A DNA stretch of 64,000 nt. It comes from Neopusillimonas maritima. Lineage in GTDB: Bacteria > Pseudomonadota > Gammaproteobacteria > Burkholderiales > Burkholderiaceae_B. The translations under genes were made by a program, and so were the position numbers. The notes beneath the pieces were generated by a model. That model saw nothing but the letters and a program-made list of their open reading frames with translations. It did no database searches and was not told the origin of the DNA. This document shows positions 8,180 through 16,361 of this stretch, in pieces. Position 1 is the stretch's first letter. Each line of letters opens with the position of its first letter. The stretch lies in assembly GCF_040930455.2 (NCBI RefSeq), contig NZ_CP170494.1; one strand, given 5' to 3'.

Positions 8180-8764
8180 TTAACGCAAACCGTCTTCGCC
8201 TTTGATTTCATCCTTGGTAAGCCCGCCTACGCGTGGCAAGGGGCGGCCGGAATCAGTGACGGCCACAGCCACCACAATTTCGTTGGCGCGCGGTGCGTCG
8301 GATACGCGGGCTTCTACCGCGTCGAAGTGGGTGCGCACATAGGCCGCATCTTTATGGCCCAGGGGCACGTCGATTGCAGCACCCACACCCCCCATTTTCT
8401 TGGACGACGGTACCAGCGCCGCGCCTTTTTCAATGGCTTTGCGTAAGGGTGCGCCCAGCTTGGGGTGCAAAATCGCCGCCGCATGCTCCAGCTCGCCGGC
8501 TTCGCCCACAATGGCAGCTTTACCATAGCTTTCTGCCTGGCCGGGCTGAATACCCAATGCCTGTACGCACTTCTCGCCCAGCAAACCGCCCAATTCTTCA
8601 CCCGCGGCAATCAGGTCATCCAGGCTTTCAACATATTTACCGGCATACGGGTTTTCAATTACCGCTACCGCCACCGCGCGACGCGTGGGTGGGTTTATTT
8701 GCTTGCCCATTTCGATACGGGTTTCGTCAACGGTGACGACGATCTTGCGAATCTTTGCTGCCAT
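8180..8764 (-). CDS. AA_synth/DUF1185 family protein, copy 1
   Basis: The 194-residue protein belongs to PF06684 (AA_synth, formerly DUF1185), a family with a chorismate-mutase-like fold and no firmly assigned reaction. Conserved segments are NPYAGKY, ESYGKAAIVGEAGELEHAAA, a long DVPLGHKDAAYVR region and the C-terminal RVGGLT. AGGAG lies 8 bp before the start. It is a diverged tandem paralogue of the next gene. Constant presence beside the reductase and enamidase genes suggests a hydrolytic or isomerising step, or a subunit role, in the same pathway; this is inference. Confidence 0.85.
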   Translation of the reverse strand: MAAKIRKIVVTVDETRIEMGKQINPPTRRAVAVAVIENPYAGKYVESLDDLIAAGEELGGLLGEKCVQALGIQPGQAESYGKAAIVGEAGELEHAAAILHPKLGAPLRKAIEKGAALVPSSKKMGGVGAAIDVPLGHKDAAYVRTHFDAVEARVSDAPRANEIVVAVAVTDSGRPLPRVGGLTKDEIKGEDGLR

Positions 8765-8898
8765 TTTTACTCTCCTTACGGGTCTTTTCTGACACTACTT
8801 TTTGCAGAATATCTACTCATTCTTAACCAATCGGCTTTAACGCGAAACGCTTCGGCAACACGCACGATTACTTGCGAGCGCCGTGTTATTTAACGCGC

Positions 8899-9552
8899 TT
8901 AGCGCAAACCGTCGTACTTGCTGATCTGGTCGGGTGTTAAGCCGCCCACGCGCTGGTGAATGCGCCCACCAGTTGCCATCACCAAAACAAACACAATTTC
9001 GTCGCGCGCCGGGGCGCCGGGCACCCACACTTCCATGGCATCGAAATGGCCACGCACATAGCTGGCGGTAACGTGGGTAAGGGGCACGTCTAAACGCGTA
9101 CCGGGGTCGCCCACTTTCTTGGTTGAAGGCACAATGGAAAGCGCACGCCCCATCTCTAACCCTTTTTGCCCAGAACTTTGACCTTGTTTGTAGGAAGAAC
9201 GATCGCCCTTCCAGCCCAACAGTTCGCGCATGGCGTAGCCACCGGGCACATGCCAGAGCGCACCGTGTTCAAGTTCGCCGGCACTACCCACTATGGCACC
9301 CTTGCCATAGCTTTCAATATCGTCGGGCGTGACTTCCATGGCTTTCACCAGGCGCTCGGCCATTTCCAGGCCCACGGGGTTCAAGGCTTCCATCATGGGC
9401 ACAATGTCGGGCTCATAGCGCCCGGCATAGGGGTTTTTCAACACGGCCGCCACCGACCCCCGAATTAACGGCTTATCAGCCACCGGCCCGAATTCATGAA
9501 AAATCGTTTCAACCTGGGTTTGGATGTTCCGTACTTCAATAAGGTCTGACAT
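8899..9552 (-). CDS. AA_synth/DUF1185 family protein, copy 2
   Basis: The 217-residue protein is a second PF06684 member with NPYAGRY, ESYGKGAIVGSAGELEHGA, DVPLTHVTASYVRGHFDAMEV and RVGGLTPDQIS. It is longer than copy 1 by an N-terminal extension and an insert (about residues 115-135). AGGAAGG lies close to the ATG. The two copies share enough motif order to be an ancient tandem duplication or a hetero-oligomer pair. The 134-bp gap between them holds no gene; it contains a GTAGTGT on the minus strand like the TetR half-site. Confidence 0.85.
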   Translation of the reverse strand: MSDLIEVRNIQTQVETIFHEFGPVADKPLIRGSVAAVLKNPYAGRYEPDIVPMMEALNPVGLEMAERLVKAMEVTPDDIESYGKGAIVGSAGELEHGALWHVPGGYAMRELLGWKGDRSSYKQGQSSGQKGLEMGRALSIVPSTKKVGDPGTRLDVPLTHVTASYVRGHFDAMEVWVPGAPARDEIVFVLVMATGGRIHQRVGGLTPDQISKYDGLR

Positions 9553-9587
9553 GACGTTCCTTCCTGCTTTCCTGGAAATTTAAAGAA

Positions 9588-10547
9588 TCAGTTCAATGCG
9601 TTTTCAATAATGTTTTGCGGCAATATGAAACGGGCCTGCCCTTGCAACACCAACACTGCGCCCAAAATAGCGCCCTGTTCGAACATAACGCGGGCAGCGG
9701 TTTCACCTGCATCCAGCGCCTGCTTTATGGCAACGGGCGGCAATGGCCCTACGGCCACTGTGACGGGCAAATCACCTAAATCTGCGTCATCTTTTAAGGT
9801 GTTGGCGGGTGCGCGCTCAATGGCATCATGCGACACATTCACCTGGTTGGCAATGAGCGTGGCGGCCACGTCGGCCTGTGCCGCTTGCGGTGCAAATACC
9901 GTTACGCTGTCGGCAATACCCAGGCTTTGGCTGCGCCCACGCCAGCCGCTGGTGGCAATCCCGCCAATGCCCATTTCAGGGGTAATGGTGAAACGACCGT
10001 CTACCGCCAAGCCGCCGCCTTCAACATGAATCGCTTCGGGGTTACTAAGCAAGCCCACGGTGTAGTGTCGGCCGGGCGCAAGATGCAAGGCGATATCGCC
10101 ACCGTTATTTACGTAAGCGCGTGGGAAGTCAGGGCGCACATCTGCCCCGGACACCATTGCACCCGGCCGCCCCAACAAAGTTTCCAGCACTTCATCGGCC
10201 ACCGAACCCGCCACCGCCGCCATGGGGGTGACGAATTGCGCTCGATGGCGCCAACAGGCGGCAAACATGCGTTGGGCAACTGCCGAATGAAAAGATGCGC
10301 GTGGTTCTAATGTATTCGGAATAGGCCGGCGCAGGGCTTTCAACTCGATCACCAGTTCAGGCAATATCTGGGAAAACCGTTCCCAGGCGCGCTCCAACCC
10401 GGCATTAACCGCGTCGGGGTCACCTTCAACCCCAATAATCAAATCAATCGGGCCATGCTGAAAATGCGTGCGGCCATCGGGCAACGTTGCACACAACGCC
10501 CCCGAAGGGGCGCTGCGCGTGCGTTCCTGAAGCGCGTGCTGCGTCAT
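9588..10547 (-). CDS. UPF0280 family protein (ApbE-like fold)
   Basis: The 319-residue protein matches the UPF0280 family, distantly related to ApbE flavin transferases. Typical segments are FVTPMAAVAGSVADEVL, YVNNGGDIALHL and GGIATSGWRGRSQSLGIADSVTVFA. No reaction is established for the family. It lies 18 bp after the 6-hydroxynicotinate reductase-like gene, so a role in loading or maintaining a cofactor of that enzyme, or a ring-modifying step, is plausible but unproved. No good Shine-Dalgarno precedes the start. Confidence 0.8.
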   Translation of the reverse strand: MTQHALQERTRSAPSGALCATLPDGRTHFQHGPIDLIIGVEGDPDAVNAGLERAWERFSQILPELVIELKALRRPIPNTLEPRASFHSAVAQRMFAACWRHRAQFVTPMAAVAGSVADEVLETLLGRPGAMVSGADVRPDFPRAYVNNGGDIALHLAPGRHYTVGLLSNPEAIHVEGGGLAVDGRFTITPEMGIGGIATSGWRGRSQSLGIADSVTVFAPQAAQADVAATLIANQVNVSHDAIERAPANTLKDDADLGDLPVTVAVGPLPPVAIKQALDAGETAARVMFEQGAILGAVLVLQGQARFILPQNIIENALN

Positions 10548-10565
10548 GCCCGTAGCGCGGGCCGC

Positions 10566-12170
10566 TTAGGCCAGCATGGGTTTACGACCCAGGGGCCAGG
10601 GGCTGTTCTCGTCGTGCCATTCAATAATGCGGTGGCGATCTTTTTCCACAACGTCTTGAATCGAACGCACTGCGTCGGCATGGCCACCCAAACGGGTGTA
10701 GTCGTCCAGCTTCATGGAAAACTCGATCGGCGCCACAATGGCCGGTGTCGGCACATAACCGAATGAGTTGTCGGGCATGCGAAGCACATCGACCATCACG
10801 GTAATGCCGCCACCCGGCCAGATATACGCGGGGGCGCCGCCACACGTTACGTTCACAAGCGACGTTTTAATGGAGTTCGTTAGCCAAATGGGGTTTTCGG
10901 TGACCCCGGCACGCAAAGAGCCACCCGCACCCGCCAGGAACAGCACGCTGGCCAGCGAGGGCTCGCAATTTTCACCGATGCGCTCCACTGTTTTCTGCAA
11001 TGCATCGGGCATGGGCTTACGCTGCGGTTTCAGGTCGTCGTCAAGCTCGTAGTATTCAGCATGCTCGCCGGTGGTGGACGTAATCAACATACGCAAGCCC
11101 GGCCAGGCCACGTCGGGGTTGAAGCCTTCAATAATGGCGAGCGGGTCGGAAATGTCGGTACCGCCCCAACCGTTACCGGGGTTGGCCACCTGGAAGTAAC
11201 GGCCCGGTGTGGATTTACGCCCTTTCATTTTGATGCCGGTAGGGGGAATATCCAGACAACGCCCGGCCTGGTGCTCGCTGAGCACCCCGGTAATGTGATC
11301 GTCGACCACCACCACTTCGTCGGTGTGACCGAACCATTGCTTGGCAAAAATGCCGATCGCCGCTGAACCGCAGCCCACCCGCATGCGCTTTTCTTCCACG
11401 CCGTCGACAATGGGGGCTTTGCCGGCCTGAACCACCAGTTGCGCACCGCCGTCGATCGACAGCTCTACCGCTTCTTTATTACCCAGCGCCATCATCATGT
11501 CGCAGGTCATGCGGCCTTCTTTCTTGCTGCCACCGGTTAAGTGGTGCACGCCACCCAATGACAACATTTGCGAACCATATTCCGCGGTTGTAACGTGGCC
11601 GACAATTTCGCCTTTAAAACGAATATTCGATTGCTCCGGGCCCAGATAACGATCAGTATCGATTTTGACCTTGAAGCTGCAATAACTGAAGATACCTTCG
11701 GTGACCACAGTGACCATATCCACGTCGTTCGCCTTCGACGAGACAATGAACGGTGCAGGTTTGTAATCGGGGTAGGTGGTACCTGAACCAATGCCGCTTA
11801 CGAACAAATCGTTCGGGTCGGAAACGGCATTCGCCTCAACATCGCGCGTGCGGGCATTCACCAGGCCCTCGGGGGCGTCGCCCGCAACGGGTTCGTGGCG
11901 CGTGGCCAGCCCCGTATCGTCGAGCCGGCGCATCAGGATAACGGGGTCGATACGAACCAAGTTGCCGTCTTCATTACCCCAACGATCACAGGCACCCGTG
12001 CGGCCATCCGTAATTTGGCACAGCACCGGACAGGCGTTGCACTCTACCTTGTTTGAAGCCATTTTCTCGCTTCGCGGCTTGGATTTTTCCAATACCGTTG
12101 GTCCCGAGGTACTGGACGTGGTGTCGTCCAGGTTATCCATGCTGTGATCGATTTTTGTGTGTTCAGTCAT
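10566..12170 (-). CDS. 6-hydroxynicotinate reductase-like Fe-S protein
   Basis: The 534-residue protein has an N-terminal iron-sulfur motif CNACPVLCQITDGRTGAC (C44, C47, C51, C61), followed by a long domain as in 6-hydroxynicotinate reductase (Hnr) of Eubacterium barkeri. Hnr uses reduced ferredoxin to convert 6-hydroxynicotinate to 1,4,5,6-tetrahydro-6-oxonicotinate. The start at 12170 was preferred to 12203 because AAGGAG sits 9 bp upstream of it. It is the first gene of a six-gene operon with its own promoter at 12253-12281. The 7Fe ferredoxin encoded at 19189 is a plausible donor. Substrate identity is inferred from the family and from the enamidase-like partner. Confidence 0.82.
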   Translation of the reverse strand: MTEHTKIDHSMDNLDDTTSSTSGPTVLEKSKPRSEKMASNKVECNACPVLCQITDGRTGACDRWGNEDGNLVRIDPVILMRRLDDTGLATRHEPVAGDAPEGLVNARTRDVEANAVSDPNDLFVSGIGSGTTYPDYKPAPFIVSSKANDVDMVTVVTEGIFSYCSFKVKIDTDRYLGPEQSNIRFKGEIVGHVTTAEYGSQMLSLGGVHHLTGGSKKEGRMTCDMMMALGNKEAVELSIDGGAQLVVQAGKAPIVDGVEEKRMRVGCGSAAIGIFAKQWFGHTDEVVVVDDHITGVLSEHQAGRCLDIPPTGIKMKGRKSTPGRYFQVANPGNGWGGTDISDPLAIIEGFNPDVAWPGLRMLITSTTGEHAEYYELDDDLKPQRKPMPDALQKTVERIGENCEPSLASVLFLAGAGGSLRAGVTENPIWLTNSIKTSLVNVTCGGAPAYIWPGGGITVMVDVLRMPDNSFGYVPTPAIVAPIEFSMKLDDYTRLGGHADAVRSIQDVVEKDRHRIIEWHDENSPWPLGRKPMLA

Positions 12171-12252
12171 TTCTGACAACTCCTTGTGCTGTGTGCACGC
12201 CACCCACTTACCACGTGTTAGTTACATTTATATTTTATAAACACTATATTTG

Positions 12253-12281
12253 ATAATAGCTTAAAAGATTTTTGACGACAA
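12253..12281 (-). promoter_or_regulatory. Sigma-70-type promoter of the reductase operon
   Basis: On the minus strand TTGTCG (12281-12276) and TATTAT (12258-12253) are exactly 17 bp apart, giving a start near 12246 and a leader of about 75 bases. An AT-rich dyad TTTATA-TTT-TATAAA (12227-12241) lies just downstream, and a TGTAGTG half-site (12286-12292) lies just upstream of the -35. Either could bind a TetR regulator. Confidence 0.6.
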
Positions 12282-12319
12282 TAATTGTAGTGTATACGTG
12301 CAAATTTCGTACGCTAACC

Positions 12320-12997
12320 CTATGGCCACAAATGCGGTACATCGTCGGCCATCAACACGTCACCAAACAAGGTTTGTACGTTGTTCAGGGTCGCGTTGTG
12401 TTCTTCATCCGTTAACGTGGCGTTGGCGTCCGCCAGAAACACCACCTGGTAGTTCATTTGCTGTGCATCACGCGCGGTACTTTCCGAGCAGCAATTACTC
12501 ATGGTGCCGGAAATAATCACGGTCTCGATACCGCGCTCTTTCAATATGCGATCCAACTCACTTGTACCGGGCGTAAAACCACTGAAACGCGTCTTGTTGA
12601 CGATCAGATCGTCGTCTTGCACCTCAAGCTCGGGCCATAACTGATGACCATGCGCACCCTCCCAAAAAGCCTCGGCAGACGCTCGTTTGGATTCCGGCGA
12701 CGCAATCACGTTGTACCAAACCGTCCACGGGGTCGCTTCGGTTTCATCGTAGGTAAAACGCAAGAACACATTCACGCCGCCTGCGCGGCGCACCTCGGCG
12801 CTGACCTTATTAATGTTGGGCACAATCTCGCGCGCCAGCGGAATTTCCACGGCGCCGCCCGGCTCAACAAAGCCATTCTGCATATCAATAATTAAGTGGG
12901 CAGTTTTGCTAGGGTCAATTCGATGAAAAGCCTGAACACGACCGCGATGACCACGGCTACGCTCAACCAATTCGGGGTTCAATTGAATCTTATGCAT
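12320..12997 (-). CDS. Isochorismatase-family cysteine amidohydrolase, copy 1
   Basis: The 225-residue protein has the D-K-C triad of the family: D38 in LIIDMQNGF, K135 in VNKTRFSGF and C170 in SNCCSESTARDA. Members hydrolyse amides such as maleamate, ureidoacrylate or carbamoylsarcosine. The start overlaps the livM stop by 8 bp (ATGCATAA), with AGGA upstream, so it is coupled to the importer operon. A role as an amidase for a ring-opened amide (for example a glutaramate-like compound) is inferred from context. Confidence 0.87.
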   Translation of the reverse strand: MHKIQLNPELVERSRGHRGRVQAFHRIDPSKTAHLIIDMQNGFVEPGGAVEIPLAREIVPNINKVSAEVRRAGGVNVFLRFTYDETEATPWTVWYNVIASPESKRASAEAFWEGAHGHQLWPELEVQDDDLIVNKTRFSGFTPGTSELDRILKERGIETVIISGTMSNCCSESTARDAQQMNYQVVFLADANATLTDEEHNATLNNVQTLFGDVLMADDVPHLWP

Positions 12998-14012
12998 TAG
13001 CTTTCCTTGTTATTGAACGGTCGCCGCCGCGCAACGGGTTACGCCACTTACGCGGCAACGGTGGTTTGAACAAACGCCCAAATATGCCTTCAGGCATCAC
13101 GACAACCGTGACAATAAACAGCACGCCCAGCGTCAGTAGCCAGTACGCACCTAGTGCGCTGGACAAAAGGCTTTCCACCCAACGCACCAGAATCACACCC
13201 AGAAAGGCAGCCATCAGCACGCCCCGGCCTCCCACGGCCACCCAAATCAGCACTTCCGTAGACAACGCCATCCCAATAACGGCAGGCGACACAAAACCAA
13301 ACTGCGCGGTGAACAAAGCCCCTGCGTAACCCGCCATGGCACCCGAGAACGTAAAGGCCAGGACTTTGAAGTCGGTTGTTTTATAGCCAAACGACGCCGT
13401 TCGCACTTCATTGTTGCGGATACCCGCCAGCACCGCCCCTAACGGCGAGCGCTGGACAAACAAAGCCACCAAATAAATCAGCAAGGCGGAAATGAGCACC
13501 ACATAGAACATCTCGTTAGTCGTCATCATGTCGCCATCACGCCAGCCTGCAAATAGAGGCGGCACACCCAACAAACCGTCGAACCCGCCAATAAACTCAA
13601 TACGCTGCGCCACAATCTCAACCACCACGGCTGCGCATAAGGTCACAATAGCAAAGAACGCACCCGACAAACCCCGACCCACAAACAGCAATTTGCCGAG
13701 AATATAGGCTGCTATGGCCGGCCCTACGGTTGCCAGCAGCAAGCCCATGATTTGCGAACCGCCAAACCACGTAAATTTTTCCAATGTGGTTAAGGCCATG
13801 AGGTACGCACCCAAACCAAAGAAAATGGCCTGGCCGAAACACAAAATACCCACCTGGCCCCAAATAAAAGCCAGGCTCATGGCCAAAATGCCGTAGGTAA
13901 GATATTGGCCGAACTGACTCACCGTCCATTCGTCCAGCGCCAGCGGTGCCAAGAACAACAGCACCCACACCAGCACAGTTAAATTAACGCCTAAAAATCC
14001 TTGCTTATTCAT
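12990..14012 (-). CDS. livM: Branched-chain-amino-acid-type ABC permease, LivM-like
   Basis: The 340-residue membrane protein has about ten hydrophobic segments and the LivM hallmark GQAIFFGLGAYLMAL near residue 60. The ATG at 14012 was chosen over an upstream in-frame start at 14117 because GGAAG lies 7 bp before it and it follows the livH stop by one base. It pairs with LivH as the transmembrane channel. The C-terminal VVMPEGIFG is typical. The imported compound is inferred to be the pathway substrate. Confidence 0.9.
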   Translation of the reverse strand: MNKQGFLGVNLTVLVWVLLFLAPLALDEWTVSQFGQYLTYGILAMSLAFIWGQVGILCFGQAIFFGLGAYLMALTTLEKFTWFGGSQIMGLLLATVGPAIAAYILGKLLFVGRGLSGAFFAIVTLCAAVVVEIVAQRIEFIGGFDGLLGVPPLFAGWRDGDMMTTNEMFYVVLISALLIYLVALFVQRSPLGAVLAGIRNNEVRTASFGYKTTDFKVLAFTFSGAMAGYAGALFTAQFGFVSPAVIGMALSTEVLIWVAVGGRGVLMAAFLGVILVRWVESLLSSALGAYWLLTLGVLFIVTVVVMPEGIFGRLFKPPLPRKWRNPLRGGDRSITRKANA

Positions 14013-14013
14013 A

Positions 14014-14868
14014 TCAACGCTTCCGGGTAATGAGGCCTTCCGGGAAAAGGCGAATAAGGACAATAGCCAGAATGAACACAGCCACCTGCGCCGCCACCTG
14101 GGTATCAATAGAGGCAATCACCGTATTGGTGGAGCCGATTAGGCCTACACCCAGCACGACCCCCATAAGATGCGCCACCCCACCCACCATAATGGCCAGG
14201 AACGCCGGGATCAGAAAGCCGCCGCCCATTTGCGGATCAACACTCATGATGGGAGCCATAACCGCACCCGCAAAACCGGCCAACGCAGCGCCGAAAGCGA
14301 ACGTCCAGCGGTCCATACTGCGCGTGTTCAAACCCAGCGAGGCCGCCATAGGACGATTAGCAATCACACCTCGCACCGCCAGGCCCAAGTGTGTGCGATA
14401 AAACACAATGAACACGGCCAGGGTCACCAGCAAGGCCATGCCCATAATGAATAAGCGCATCGACGGATACACCACACCCAAAATATTCACAGGCTCGGGA
14501 ATGGGGTTCACAATACTTTGTGACGTGGGCCCAAAACCAATCACAATGGCTTGTTTGATGACAATCGACAAACCCCACGTGGCCAAAATGGTATCGATAA
14601 AGCGGTGATAAACATGTCGGATCACAAGCTGCTCAATCACTATGCCGATGACCGCCAGAAAAAGCGGTGCCAGAATAAGTGACAACCAGTAAGGCATCTC
14701 CATCGCCTGAACGGCCAACACGGTGTAAGCACCCAACAGAAAAAATTCACCGTGCGCCATATTAATGACATTCATCAGGCCAAAAATCACCACCAGCCCC
14801 AACGCCACCAACAGCAGGCTTAGGGAATAGCTCAGGGTGTCCAGGCCCAGTTCAATTGCAAATTCCAT
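14014..14868 (-). CDS. livH: Branched-chain-amino-acid-type ABC permease, LivH-like
   Basis: The 284-residue membrane protein has the LivH motif GLMNVINMAHGEFFLLGAY near the N-terminus and RLFPEGLI near the end. GGAG lies 6 bp before the start. It lies in a tight operon: livF ends 18 bp before it and livM starts one base after it. With LivM it forms the permease of the importer. Confidence 0.9.
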   Translation of the reverse strand: MEFAIELGLDTLSYSLSLLLVALGLVVIFGLMNVINMAHGEFFLLGAYTVLAVQAMEMPYWLSLILAPLFLAVIGIVIEQLVIRHVYHRFIDTILATWGLSIVIKQAIVIGFGPTSQSIVNPIPEPVNILGVVYPSMRLFIMGMALLVTLAVFIVFYRTHLGLAVRGVIANRPMAASLGLNTRSMDRWTFAFGAALAGFAGAVMAPIMSVDPQMGGGFLIPAFLAIMVGGVAHLMGVVLGVGLIGSTNTVIASIDTQVAAQVAVFILAIVLIRLFPEGLITRKR

Positions 14869-14886
14869 TTATTGCTCCATAGAAAC

Positions 14887-15594
14887 CTAGACCGCCAAGT
14901 ACTTGTGAATGGGCACCGGGTCATCCCTCAGCGCCTGTACTTCGTCTGTTTCATAAACCACCTGACCGTTTTCCATGAACAGGCAACGTTGCGCCATGCC
15001 CAGTACCAGCTCCATATTTTGCTCAACCAACAAAATGGTGAGGCCTTGCTCTTTGGCAATGTCACTTAATACCCGGCCGATATCCTGCACAATCGAAGGC
15101 TGAATCCCTTCCGACGGCTCATCAAGAAGCAGCAGCTGGGGCTTGGCAATTAAGGCCCGCACAATGGCCAACTGTTGTTGTTGCCCACCGGAAAAACTAC
15201 CCGCGCGCTGAGTACGGCGCTCACGCAAAATGGGGAACAGGTCAAAGGCCCAGTCGGGAATCTCCTTCGACTTACCTGGGTGCCCCAGCAAACCCATACG
15301 CAAATTTTCTTCCACGGTGAAATCGGAAAAAATATCGCGCCCCTGAGGTACGTAACCCATTCCCATGCGCGCAATTTCATACGGTTTTTTGCCGGCCAAC
15401 TCCTGACCGTCGAACAACATGGAACCTTGGGAAATGGCCACGTGGCCCATCAGGGCTTTCAAGAAAGTGGTTTTGCCCATACCGTTACGGCCCAACAATG
15501 CCACGACCTCGCCCTTTTTCATCTCCATGGAGAATCCATCGAGCACCCGACTGCCGGCCAAGTAGCCCGCAATCACGTTTTCAACCTTCAACAT
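14887..15594 (-). CDS. livF: ABC transporter ATPase, LivF-like
   Basis: The 235-residue ATPase has Walker A GRNGMGKTT, Q-loop YVPQGRDIF, signature FSGGQQQQLAIVRAL and Walker B LLLLDEPSEGIQP. Length and the short C-terminus are LivF-like. Its ATG shares one base with the livG stop (TAATG), so translation is coupled. Confidence 0.9.
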   Translation of the reverse strand: MLKVENVIAGYLAGSRVLDGFSMEMKKGEVVALLGRNGMGKTTFLKALMGHVAISQGSMLFDGQELAGKKPYEIARMGMGYVPQGRDIFSDFTVEENLRMGLLGHPGKSKEIPDWAFDLFPILRERRTQRAGSFSGGQQQQLAIVRALIAKPQLLLLDEPSEGIQPSIVQDIGRVLSDIAKEQGLTILLVEQNMELVLGMAQRCLFMENGQVVYETDEVQALRDDPVPIHKYLAV

Positions 15595-16328
15595 TACGCG
15601 CTTCCTCCAAGGTACGCCGCCACGACTTCGGGGTCATTCTGAATATCGTCCAACGACCCTTCACGCACAATCCGACCACGCAGCATCACCACCAAGCGGC
15701 AATCCAACGCCCGCACGAAGCTCATATCGTGTTCAATCACCAACACGGTTTTCCCGTACTCCGTTTGCAAGCGACGCACCAACTCCGCTGTTTTCTGCGT
15801 TTCGGGAACGGACATCCCTGCCGTGGGTTCGTCGAGCATAATGAGGTCGGCGTCGTACGCCAGCAACATGGCAATTTCCAACCACTGCTTTTCCCCATGC
15901 GCCAAGGTTTCCACTTTATCGGTGGCTTTATCGGTTAAGCCGCACAGATCAAGCAGTTCGGCCAATCGCTCGGTGGGACTGGAAAACAAGGTTGACATCA
16001 CCCCCGCTTTGCCGCCCTGACCGGCCAACGGAATCATCAGGTTTTCCACCACACTGAGTTCAGGGTAAACACCCGGAATTTGAAATTTACGTGAAATCCC
16101 GCGGCGCGCCACCAGATACGCCGGCATGCCGGTTACCTCGGTGCCGTTCAAAAACACCTGCCCCTCTTCAGGTCGCAAGTTCCCGGTAATAATGTTGAAC
16201 AGCGTCGTTTTGCCACAGCCGTTCGGCCCAATAATGCAATTAACGGTACCCGGCTGCACGGTCAACGAGAGGCCATGCAGCACGGTGATACCGCCAAAGC
16301 GCTTCACCACAGATTTAACTTCCAGCAT
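15594..16328 (-). CDS. livG: ABC transporter ATPase, LivG-like
   Basis: The 244-residue ATPase has Walker A GPNGCGKTTLFNIITG, a LivG-type insert with VARRGISRKFQIPGVYPELSVVENLM, and Walker B LIMLDEPTAGMS. The signature is HGEKQWLEIAMLL instead of LSGGQ, normal for this subgroup (urea/amide-type LivG and UrtD). GAGGGG precedes the start. It follows the binding-protein gene by 34 bp. Confidence 0.9.
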   Translation of the reverse strand: MLEVKSVVKRFGGITVLHGLSLTVQPGTVNCIIGPNGCGKTTLFNIITGNLRPEEGQVFLNGTEVTGMPAYLVARRGISRKFQIPGVYPELSVVENLMIPLAGQGGKAGVMSTLFSSPTERLAELLDLCGLTDKATDKVETLAHGEKQWLEIAMLLAYDADLIMLDEPTAGMSVPETQKTAELVRRLQTEYGKTVLVIEHDMSFVRALDCRLVVMLRGRIVREGSLDDIQNDPEVVAAYLGGSA

Positions 16329-16361
16329 GCCGCCCCCTCGTTACCCGACAACACATCACTT

